Notes under the pieces: generated by a model | Told to the model about the DNA's origin: nothing | Seen by the model: the letters and a program-made list of their open reading frames with translations, nothing else | Database searches by the model: none | In this document: in pieces, positions 51,133-58,019 of the stretch | How positions within the stretch are numbered: the stretch's first letter is position 1 | How the letters are laid out: each line of letters begins with the position of its first letter | Position numbers and translations under genes: made by a program | Origin: Erysipelotrichaceae bacterium | Lineage (GTDB): Bacteria > Bacillota_I > Bacilli_A > Erysipelotrichales > Erysipelotrichaceae | Direction of reading: 5' to 3' | Assembly (NCBI GenBank): GCA_017473265.1 | Contig: JAFULQ010000016.1 | Location: 1 to 58,019, forward strand | DNA: 58,019 nt

Positions 51133-52375
51133 TACATTATGTCAAAAGTATGCGAAAGCATTACTTCATATTGGCGTAAATTTACAAAAAGGTGAAACGG
51201 TATTATTACAAACATGCACAGAAGGCTTGCAATTAGCTAAAGAAGTCACAAAACAAGCATTTGAGATGGGTGCTAAAGATGTTGTAGTACATATTGAAGA
51301 TGCTGAAATCAATCATTTACGTGCATTACATTGTGATGAAGAAACACTTAAAGAAGTTCCTGCATGGAAACTTGAAAGTGTAGATTCAGTATTAAGAGAT
51401 GGTAATGCTGTGCAAATTGGGATTATGTCTAGTTATCCTACATTAAATAATGATGTAGATACTGCAAAGTTATTAGCACAAGGGTTTGCTAGTAATGAAG
51501 TGCGTAATGTGGTACGTAAATACATTCATGCAGGTACTTTAAAATGGGTAGGAACCGTTTGTCCAAGTATGAATTGGGCAAAGCAATTGTATCCAGAACT
51601 ATCTGATGAAGAAGCATATAAGAAATTAGAAGAAGAATTATGCTATATGATGCGTGTGGATGCCGATACAGATCCTGTAGATAATTGGCATGCTCATTGT
51701 GCGGATATGGCTAAGATTTCTAAAAAATTAAATGAACATAACTTTAAGTCTTTACATATTACTAGTGAACTAGGTACAGATATAACAATGGATTTAGTAA
51801 AGAATCATATTTGGACATCTGCAGCCGATATGGGTTCTAGTAAAGTGAATGCTCCATATGTTGCGAATATGCCAACAGAAGAAATATTTACCGATCCTGA
51901 TTATCGTACTGTAAATGGGGTTGCGGTTGCGTCTTTCCCATTAATGATGTCTGGTAAACTAGTAAAAGATTTTAGTATTACATTTAAAGATGGTAAAGCT
52001 ATTTCTTGTAGTGCTAGTGAAAATGTAGAGTGTTTAGAAGATACTTTATTTAAAAATGAATATACACGCCAATTGGGTGAAGTGGCGTTAGTATCAAAAC
52101 AATCACCTATTAAACAATTAAATCGTATTTTCTTTAATGGATTAATTGATGAAAATGCGGCTAGTCATTTAGCATTTGGTACTTCTTTCCCAAGTAATAT
52201 TAAGGGTGGCTCAGATATGAGTAAAGAAGAACTATTGGCTAATGGAGTCAATGTGGCAGTAAGTCATACAGACTTTATGATTGGTACACCAGATTTTAAA
52301 GTAGTGGGAATTAAAGAGTCTGGTGAAGAAGTTGTAATTATGGAACACGGAGATTTTGTGTTAGAGGGGTGTTAG
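51125..52375 (+). CDS. M29-family aminopeptidase (AmpS/PepS-type)
   Basis: 416 aa. Family landmarks: CQKYAKALLHIGVNLQKGE at the start, NMPTEEIFTDP and ENAASHLAFGTSF as metal-binding regions, and VSHTDFMIGTPD at the end. A broad-specificity metal aminopeptidase acting on imported peptides. Start inside the end of the guanylate-kinase-like gene. Confidence 0.93.
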   Translation: MDNTLCQKYAKALLHIGVNLQKGETVLLQTCTEGLQLAKEVTKQAFEMGAKDVVVHIEDAEINHLRALHCDEETLKEVPAWKLESVDSVLRDGNAVQIGIMSSYPTLNNDVDTAKLLAQGFASNEVRNVVRKYIHAGTLKWVGTVCPSMNWAKQLYPELSDEEAYKKLEEELCYMMRVDADTDPVDNWHAHCADMAKISKKLNEHNFKSLHITSELGTDITMDLVKNHIWTSAADMGSSKVNAPYVANMPTEEIFTDPDYRTVNGVAVASFPLMMSGKLVKDFSITFKDGKAISCSASENVECLEDTLFKNEYTRQLGEVALVSKQSPIKQLNRIFFNGLIDENAASHLAFGTSFPSNIKGGSDMSKEELLANGVNVAVSHTDFMIGTPDFKVVGIKESGEEVVIMEHGDFVLEGC

Positions 52376-52376
52376 T

Positions 52377-53741
52377 ATGGGAATCTCTAAAGAACAGTTT
52401 TTAGTAACATCTGTTGCTTCAACAGATGGATTAAAAGATAAGATTATGTCTTATCGTGAACAAGAGAGAATTTTAAATGGTTGGTTAGTAGAACGTTTGG
52501 ATACGATTTTACCAAGAGTTATGAAGCGTGCTGAAATTGATACTTGGGTAGTTGCTTGTAGAGAATACAATGAAGATCCAGTATTAAAAACATTAGTGCC
52601 TTGTGCAATGATGACAGCTCGTCGTTTAACCATTTTATTATTCCATTTAGAAGAAGATGGTACAGTATCTCGTTATGCTTTAACTCGTCCAGGTGTTGGT
52701 CTTGATGGTATTTATAAATCTGTATGGACAAATCCTAAGGGGGCAAATTGGGAAGATTCTGAAAGCTTAATGCCTTTTGATCCAAATAAGAATGATGATG
52801 CTCCGTTAGAAACACAATTAGAATGCTTAAATCGTATGTTGAAGAAATGCAATCCTACAAAGATTGGTTTGAATACATCTAGTACTTTTGCATTTGCGGA
52901 TGGTTTATCTCATCAATTATATGAAGATATTATGGGTGCAATCGATGATGAATTAAAAGCAAAGGTAGTACCTGCTGATGCTGTATGTGTTGGTTGGTTA
53001 GAAACACGCTTGGAAAAGGAAATGGCTGCTTATACAGGTATTATGCAAATTGCACATACAATGATTGCGGAAGCATTCTCAAGTAAAGTTGTAGTGCCAG
53101 GTGTAACTACAAATATGGATGTTAAATATTGGATGATGCAAAAAGTAATCGACTTAGGATTAACTCCTTGGTTTGATTTTGAAGTAAGTGTAAGACGTGC
53201 TAACATCGGTGAAGTTGAAGGGGAAACAGTAATTATGCCTGGAGACTTATTACACTGTGATGTTGGATTGAAATATTTGAACTTATGTACAGATACACAA
53301 GAAAATGCATATGTATTGAAATTAGATGAAACAGATGCACCTGAAGAATTAAAAGATGCTTTAAAAGCCGCAAATCGTCTTCAAGATATTACAATTTCTA
53401 ATTTCAAAGAAGGTAGAACTGGTAATGAAATTCTTGCTTTATCATTAGAACAAGCAAAAGCAGAAGGAATTAACCCATGCATCTATACACACCCAATTGG
53501 ATTCCATGGCCATGCGGCTGGACCAACAATTGGTTTATGGGATATGCAAGGTGGTGTGCCAGGTTGTGGTGATTATCCAATGTACAATGACACAGCTTAT
53601 TCTTTGGAATTAAATTGTAAGTATGAAGTGAAGAGTTGGAATATCGTATTAACATTAGGTGCTGAAACAGATGTATTATTTACAAATGATAAAGCACACT
53701 ACATTGCTGGAAGACAAGATAAATTCCATTTAATTAAATAG
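52377..53741 (+). CDS. Divergent M24-family peptidase, paralogue 4
   Basis: 454 aa, related to the 45939 protein rather than to PepQ. Shared segments: HCDVGLKYLNLCTDTQ, HPIGFHGHAAGP, YSLELN and ETDVLF supply the metal ligands. It is about 50 residues longer, with a longer N-terminus and an inserted Trp/Asp-rich loop near residue 125. One base separates it from the M29 gene. Confidence 0.85.
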   Translation: MGISKEQFLVTSVASTDGLKDKIMSYREQERILNGWLVERLDTILPRVMKRAEIDTWVVACREYNEDPVLKTLVPCAMMTARRLTILLFHLEEDGTVSRYALTRPGVGLDGIYKSVWTNPKGANWEDSESLMPFDPNKNDDAPLETQLECLNRMLKKCNPTKIGLNTSSTFAFADGLSHQLYEDIMGAIDDELKAKVVPADAVCVGWLETRLEKEMAAYTGIMQIAHTMIAEAFSSKVVVPGVTTNMDVKYWMMQKVIDLGLTPWFDFEVSVRRANIGEVEGETVIMPGDLLHCDVGLKYLNLCTDTQENAYVLKLDETDAPEELKDALKAANRLQDITISNFKEGRTGNEILALSLEQAKAEGINPCIYTHPIGFHGHAAGPTIGLWDMQGGVPGCGDYPMYNDTAYSLELNCKYEVKSWNIVLTLGAETDVLFTNDKAHYIAGRQDKFHLIK

Positions 53742-53742
53742 T

Positions 53743-54927
53743 ATGAAAAAGATTTCTGTTTTTCGATTATTTATCTTTATCTTCTTATATAGTTTGGTTG
53801 CGAACTTTGCGCATCCAATTACTCCAACTTTTATTCAAAATTTAGAATTACATGATTATATGTTTGGTGTAGCCTTTGCTTGTATGTCTATTACCAACTT
53901 TGTATTCTCTCCATTTTGGGGAAAAGTATCTAGAAACTTTGGTATTTCTAAAGTACTAGGTTTCTGTTTTATGGGTTATGCATGTGCTCAATTGATTTTT
54001 GGTTGGTCTACTAGTGAATTAGGTATTATGATTGCTCGTTTAGTTGGTGGGGTATTCATTAGTGGTATCACGGTTAATAACATTTTATATGTTATTGATA
54101 ACTCACCAGTTGAAACTCGTGGTCGTGATTTGGCTACTAGTGCAACGATTAATGCTGTTGTTGCAGCATTCGGATTTATGATTGGTGGATTCTTAGGTGA
54201 TATTTCTATTGCTTTAACATTTAATGTACAAGCTATTGGTTTAGCTTTAATTGGCTTAATGCATTGGTTCTTATTAGATGATAACCAAGAAACAATGACA
54301 CATTTACCAATGAAAGAAGTATTACAAAAATCCAATCCATTCCAAGCATTAATTGATGCAAAAGATGTAATTACTACAGTGATTATTTGTTTCTTAGCTG
54401 TTTGTGCTTTAACTACATTCGCATCAACATGTTATGAACAATGTTTTAACTATTTCATTAAAGACCAATATGGATTCCCTCCAAGTTATAATGGATTGTT
54501 AAAAGCAGCAGTTGGTATTATTGCATTCATTGCCAACTCAACAATTTGTAATTACTTATTAAAGAAAACGTATGTTATTAAATCTATTATTCCAGTATTA
54601 ACCATTTGTTTTGCGATGATGGTTAGTATTGTAGCATTAGATGCAGTGGTTCCATTCATTATTATGAACGTTGTATTCTTCGGATTTAATGCAGTATATA
54701 AACCATTATTACAAACAAGTATTACCTACTTTAATGATGTAGATAATGGAATTATGGTTGGTTTATACAATTCTATGTGTGCTTTAGGTAGTGTAGGTGG
54801 ATCATTATTAGCAGGATTTATTTATGGTGTACATCCTAAGATGTCATTCATTGTATCTGCGATTGCTTTCTTATTAGCAGTCATGTTTGCTTATATGTTA
54901 TTTAAACGTAAACCAGTAACAAGATAA
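53743..54927 (+). CDS. MFS-type transporter
   Basis: 394 aa, about 12 membrane segments. FSPFWGKVSRNFGISKVLG near residue 55 is the MFS loop 2-3 motif. The start codon follows the previous stop by one base and has no recognisable RBS, so translation probably depends on coupling to the peptidase gene. It may export amino acids or dipeptides released inside the cell, or import another peptide-derived compound. Substrate uncertain. Confidence 0.88.
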   Translation: MKKISVFRLFIFIFLYSLVANFAHPITPTFIQNLELHDYMFGVAFACMSITNFVFSPFWGKVSRNFGISKVLGFCFMGYACAQLIFGWSTSELGIMIARLVGGVFISGITVNNILYVIDNSPVETRGRDLATSATINAVVAAFGFMIGGFLGDISIALTFNVQAIGLALIGLMHWFLLDDNQETMTHLPMKEVLQKSNPFQALIDAKDVITTVIICFLAVCALTTFASTCYEQCFNYFIKDQYGFPPSYNGLLKAAVGIIAFIANSTICNYLLKKTYVIKSIIPVLTICFAMMVSIVALDAVVPFIIMNVVFFGFNAVYKPLLQTSITYFNDVDNGIMVGLYNSMCALGSVGGSLLAGFIYGVHPKMSFIVSAIAFLLAVMFAYMLFKRKPVTR

Positions 54928-54956
54928 ACAAGGATCGTAAGGTCTTTGTTTTTTTT
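54927..54956 (+). terminator. Terminator at the end of the peptide operon
   Basis: AACAAGGATC (54927-54936) pairs with GGTCTTTGTT (54941-54950) with two G-U pairs, GTAA loop, then a T-run. It ends the peptidase run. Confidence 0.75.
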
Positions 54957-55027
54957 ATTAAATATATTTATCCAATGGTAGGGATTTCTCTACTATTTTG
55001 CGTATATATAAGTAGGGGGTAATCTTT

Positions 55028-55918
55028 ATGGATAAATACAAAGAGGCATATAATAAACAATGTAAAAGTATATTGTCTTATAAGGTGATTTTAGCCAAAA
55101 TAATGAAAGAGTGTATATCTGAATATAAAAACTATGATATGGATACAATCATAAGATGTATTGAAGATGGAAATACTACAGATAAAATTGTTGGTATAAC
55201 AAATGATATTGATGACATCAAATATGATGTATTTTATAGTGCATCTATACCTAATAGTAGTCATTCTATTGGTGCATTTATTAACATAGAAGCCCAAAAG
55301 ACATCTAAATTAAAATATAAAATACATAATAGAGCACTTGTTTATGCAGGATATGAAATTGTATATCAATACAATCGAGTGTTTAAAAATCAGGATTATG
55401 ATCAATTACAAAAAGTTGTTTCTATTTGGATATGTTTTGATGCACCAACAAAACAGGAAGAGAATAGCATAACCTACTTTTCACTCTTTAAGGATGTAAA
55501 AGTAGGTTATAATATAGTTACACTAGATGAATATGATAAATTACTAATTGTGATTATCTATTTAGGTGAAGAAAGTTCAAAACATGAGTTTTTAAAGTTT
55601 TTAGAAGTATTATTTACGAATCAGTTAACTTCAGATGAAAAGAAAAGTATATTAGAAAAAAATTATCAGATAAATGTTAATGAAATTATGCAAAAGGAGA
55701 TGGATACTATGTGTAATTTAGCAGATAGAATAGAAGAAAAGGCTTTAGAAAAAGGAAAAAGACAAGGAATTGAGCAAGGAATTGAACAAGAAAAGATTCA
55801 TACAGTCGTAACATTAATCGAAAAGTTAAATCTACCCTTTGATGAAGTGATTAAACTATTGAATGTACCTGATGATTTGATTGAGTCATGTAAGAAATGT
55901 ATAGTGAAAAATGTGTAG
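55028..55918 (+). CDS. Rpn/PD-(D/E)XK-type nuclease-like protein
   Basis: 296 aa. The first 200 residues fit the Rpn/YhgA-like transposase family: an Asp in KYDVFYSAS followed by FINIEAQKT (the E-x-Q form of the nuclease motif), then a long helical part. The tail has a charged coil (EEKALEKGKRQGIEQGIEQE) common in this family. Such proteins are scattered DNA endonucleases linked to recombination. Usually high copy in related genomes. Confidence 0.78.
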   Translation: MDKYKEAYNKQCKSILSYKVILAKIMKECISEYKNYDMDTIIRCIEDGNTTDKIVGITNDIDDIKYDVFYSASIPNSSHSIGAFINIEAQKTSKLKYKIHNRALVYAGYEIVYQYNRVFKNQDYDQLQKVVSIWICFDAPTKQEENSITYFSLFKDVKVGYNIVTLDEYDKLLIVIIYLGEESSKHEFLKFLEVLFTNQLTSDEKKSILEKNYQINVNEIMQKEMDTMCNLADRIEEKALEKGKRQGIEQGIEQEKIHTVVTLIEKLNLPFDEVIKLLNVPDDLIESCKKCIVKNV

Positions 55919-55949
55919 TTTATATAGAAATGTTTAGGTGGTGATACTT

Positions 55950-56945
55950 TTGAAAACGACATCCATAAATATATTAAATCTTAGTGTTCCCTGTAATAAT
56001 CACTGTAAGTATTGTTTATTATCATGGGATGGAAATTGCTTAGGTATTGTTGAAGAAAGAGCAATGAATTATGCAAAAAGATTTTATTCGTGGTTAAAGA
56101 AAAATCGCCCTGAATTGAATTTTGTTTATTATTTTGGTTATTCTATGGAACATCCTAAGCTTTTTGAAGTGATTGATTTTCTTCAAGAAACAAATTCACC
56201 TGGTGGAAATTTTTTGCAGTTTGATGGAATGAATATGCGTTCAAATGATGAGTTAGAAGAACTGTTCATACAATTAAAGAATAAAGGTATTCAACTGATA
56301 GATTTTACATTTTATGGAATGGAAGCTTATCATGATAAGTTTGCTGGAAGAAAGAACGATTTTGATCTAATGATGCGTTCTTTAAGAATTGCCTTGGATA
56401 AAGGATTACAAGTGGAAGTAGGTATTCCAGTTATTAAAGATAATATAAATCAAATTGATGAATTGATTTCCATATTGCCGCAAGAAGAAATTCGTATTTT
56501 CTTATTTACGCCTCATTCTAATGGCAGAGGAATTCATTTAGCTGATTCTAAAATAACTGTAAATGATTATGAAAATATGAGTGATGTGACTAAAAAACTT
56601 TTAAATAGAGATAAAAATTGTACACCATTAGAGTGGTTGAATGCTTCTTTTAAAGAAGTTGAAAATAGGATTTTGACATTATCATTGTTGCCATCAAATA
56701 TTGATAAACTAGAGAATCAAGAGTTTGATAAAACTATATTGGAATTGGAACGAATGGATGAAACATATTATCAAGTAATTCCATCTTTTAGAGAGTTGTT
56801 GAGGATGTATGCAAATGAGAAGGATAATCATCTGTATACACAAAAGGATTTATACATTCAGTATCGTAGAAGGTATATTGAGGAGAACCATTTAGATATA
56901 ATTGATCTTACGGATGAAAGATTCTCTGGAAGTATACGATACTAA
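55950..56945 (+). CDS. Radical SAM protein of unknown role
   Basis: 331 aa. The cluster motif CNNHCKYC is at residues 15-22, followed by a TIM-barrel-like domain (FYGMEAYHDKFAGRKNDFDLM). No SPASM-type Cys cluster is visible at the C-terminus. I choose the TTG at 55950 because AGGTGGTGAT lies at the proper distance; two GTG codons upstream overlap that RBS. No peptide substrate gene is adjacent, so it may modify a cellular molecule. Follows the Rpn-like gene by about 30 bases. Confidence 0.78.
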   Translation: MKTTSINILNLSVPCNNHCKYCLLSWDGNCLGIVEERAMNYAKRFYSWLKKNRPELNFVYYFGYSMEHPKLFEVIDFLQETNSPGGNFLQFDGMNMRSNDELEELFIQLKNKGIQLIDFTFYGMEAYHDKFAGRKNDFDLMMRSLRIALDKGLQVEVGIPVIKDNINQIDELISILPQEEIRIFLFTPHSNGRGIHLADSKITVNDYENMSDVTKKLLNRDKNCTPLEWLNASFKEVENRILTLSLLPSNIDKLENQEFDKTILELERMDETYYQVIPSFRELLRMYANEKDNHLYTQKDLYIQYRRRYIEENHLDIIDLTDERFSGSIRY

Positions 56946-56951
56946 ATATTT

Positions 56952-56979
56952 TTTACTCACTGAGTGGAAATGTTATACT
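56952..56979 (+). promoter_or_regulatory. Possible promoter of the deoD remnant
   Basis: TTTACT (56952-56957), 16-bp spacer, TATACT (56974-56979), 27 bases before the ATG at 57007. Confidence 0.4.
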
Positions 56980-57006
56980 CTAAATATGAAATAGGGGGAA
57001 TAAACT

Positions 57007-57720
57007 ATGTCAACACCACATAATCAAGCTAACAAAGGTGATATTGCTAAAACGGTTTTAATGCCAGGAGATCCATTACGAGCGAAGTATATTGCTGAAA
57101 CATTTTTAGAGAATCCTAAACAATTTAATACAATTCGTAATATGTTTGGATATACAGGATTGTATAAGGGTAAAGAAGTATCGGTAATGGGTAGTGGAGT
57201 TGGTATGCCTAGTATTGGTGTGTATTCTTATGAATTGTATAAGGAATATGATGTAGAGAATATTATTCGTATTGGTTCTTGTGGTAGTTATACTACGGAA
57301 TTAACGTTGGGAGATGTATTAATTGCGGAAGATTGTTGGAGTGATTCCAGTTTTGCGAAAGTACAAAATCTTGATGAGAGTGATATTCAAGTTCCTAATG
57401 AGAAGTTATTGCAACAGTGTATAGATTTAGCTAAAGAGTATGAAATTCCATATAGCGTTGGTAGACTTCATTCTAGTGATATCTTTTATGTAGAATAACA
57501 TGCGAAAAGAGATTGGTTACATGAATTTGGTTGTTTGGCTGTGGAAATGGAAAGTTTTGCGTTATTCTCTAATGCGAAAGTATTGGGGAAACATGCGGTT
57601 TGTTTGGTAACGGTTAGTGATAATTTAGTAACTGATGAACATATGAGTGCTAATGATCGCGAAGTGTCCTTTAAGAATATGATAAAAATTGCGTTAGAGG
57701 TTGCGATAAAACAGATATAA
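57007..57720 (+). pseudogene. deoD: Purine nucleoside phosphorylase with in-frame stop
   Basis: DeoD-type phosphorylase, which splits purine nucleosides with phosphate. The start NKGDIAKTVLMPGDPLRAKY and GSGVGMPSIGVYSYEL are conserved. After SSDIFYVE a TAA (57496-57498) interrupts; the same frame then continues HAKRDWLHEFGCLAVEMESF through DNLVTDEHMSA to a stop at 57718-57720. The lost codon appears to be one position (any of GAA, CAA, AAA changed to TAA). The rest of the gene is intact, so decay is recent or the base is an assembly error. Promoter and AGGGGGAATAAACT RBS remain. Confidence 0.88.
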
Positions 57721-57728
57721 ATTATGAA

Positions 57729-57757
57729 AAAATGGTCAAACTGAGTTTGGCCATTTT
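57729..57757 (+). terminator. Terminator of the deoD region
   Basis: AAATGGTCAAACT-type stem (57730-57742) with AGTTTGGCCATTT (57744-57756), one T-G pair, then T-rich sequence. Confidence 0.85.
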
Positions 57758-57770
57758 TGTTGTTATAGAA

Positions 57771-57793
57771 AACCACACGATAGTCGTGTGGTT
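57771..57793 (+). repeat. Left-end hairpin of the IS200-like element
   Basis: Perfect inverted repeat of 10 bp with a TAG loop. It is the expected single-strand recognition structure for the TnpA dimer. Confidence 0.75.
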
Positions 57794-57815
57794 CCGTGTA
57801 GCTTAAGCGATGAAT

Positions 57816-57924
57816 CCTATTGTGCTAAACTATTTGTAAGCCGGCCAGCTTGCAAAAAGAAATAACACAATAGGAGGACACATTATAATGAGTAACCAAA
57901 ATAATGCTGTAAATAGTTTAGCAC
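57816..57924 (+). promoter_or_regulatory. tnpA leader with two competing pairings
   Basis: CCTATTGTG (57816-57824) is complementary to CACAATAGG (57866-57874), which includes part of the RBS (AGGAGG at 57872-57877). The overlapping TGTGCTAAACTATTT (57821-57835) is complementary to AAATAGTTTAGCACA (57911-57925) inside the coding region. Both pairings cannot form at once. Translation of the transposase is probably blocked, as described for IS200. Confidence 0.6.
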
Positions 57925-58019
57925 ACAGTAAATGGAATTGTAAGTATCACGTGGTATTCGCACCAAAATATAGAAGAAAGGTATTCTTTTATGAAAAAAG
58001 AGAAGCGATACGAGAAATA
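57888..58019 (+). CDS. tnpA: IS200-like transposase TnpA, N-terminal part
   Basis: 44 codons before the window ends. After a short leader (MSNQNNAVNSLAHS) comes KWNCKYHVVFAPKYRRKVF, the hallmark N-terminus of the Y1 HUH transposase family (HVVFxPKYR). RBS AGGAGGACACATTATA. The HUH motif and catalytic Tyr lie beyond the edge, so its activity is unknown. Confidence 0.92.
   Translation, partial: MSNQNNAVNSLAHSKWNCKYHVVFAPKYRRKVFFYEKREAIREI

Larger units (their letters stand above)
57771..58019 (+). mobile_element. IS200-like element, left end, cut by the window
   Basis: A perfect 10-bp hairpin (AACCACACGA, TAG, TCGTGTGGTT; 57771-57793), a structured leader and a Y1 transposase start. IS200/IS605 elements have subterminal hairpins rather than terminal inverted repeats, which fits. 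The true boundary is probably just left of 57771. The right end is outside the window. Confidence 0.85.

Noticed and set aside
1-58019. CRISPR arrays, tRNA or rRNA genes
   Set aside because: No regularly spaced repeats and no tRNA or rRNA signature were found on reading both strands.

Overview
The window comes from a low-GC Gram-positive bacterium (Firmicutes/Bacillota). Strong AGGAGG-type ribosome binding sites, A/T-rich codons, TGA used as a normal stop, an S-box (SAM-I) riboswitch before metK, type 1B PyrD with PyrK, and an Opp lipoprotein support this. The gene repertoire fits a host-associated Erysipelotrichia-type organism; that placement is inference. No rRNA, tRNA or CRISPR array was seen.

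Layout. (1) 1-10.56 kb is an AT-rich accessory block: two unknown small genes, a membrane-anchored Ig-like protein, a 1037-aa secreted protein with InlB-type repeats, then a compact Tad/type IV-pilus-like operon (61-aa pilin, pseudopilin, CpaF/TadA-type ATPase, fused TadB/TadC-type platform, four small pilin-like proteins). (2) 10.56-11.9 kb: convergent metK with its SAM riboswitch. (3) 12.0-15.2 kb: AhpD-like protein, lipoyl-lipoyl-dihydrolipoamide dehydrogenase fusion and lipoate ligase, a candidate self-contained lipoyl redox relay. (4) 15.2-24.7 kb: SIS-domain pseudogene, TetR regulator divergent from a GntP-type transporter and MBL hydrolase, DUF362 protein, kinase fusion, oxidoreductase, double GNAT, DtxR-like and XRE regulators, a structured RNA candidate and an amidase. 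(5) 24.4-28.0 kb: GlsB-like and DUF1846 genes, three tandem paralogues of an unrecognised small family, a YbjQ protein, and a 38-aa gene with its own promoter and terminator. (6) 28.1-37.6 kb: the full de novo UMP operon pyrB-pyrC-carA-carB-pyrK-pyrD-pyrF-pyrE. Its CarA has lost the glutaminase catalytic residues. (7) 37.9-54.9 kb: a peptide uptake and degradation run (four M24 peptidases, an Opp ABC transporter with its lipoprotein, S9, M20 and M29 peptidases, a guanylate-kinase-like gene, an MFS transporter). (8) 55.0-58.0 kb: Rpn-type nuclease-like protein, radical SAM protein, deoD broken by an in-frame stop, and the left end of an IS200-like element cut off by the window edge.

How the parts work together. 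The right half reads as a scavenger of oligopeptides, probably proline-rich ones, that still makes its own pyrimidines, with ammonia rather than glutamine the likely nitrogen donor for carbamoyl phosphate. The left block builds a surface appendage that probably displays Ig-like domains. The best candidates for undescribed biology are the small pilus system with leaderless pilin-like subunits and an LPTTG-ended pilin, the AhpD/lipoyl-E3/LplA module, and the glutaminase-dead CarA.
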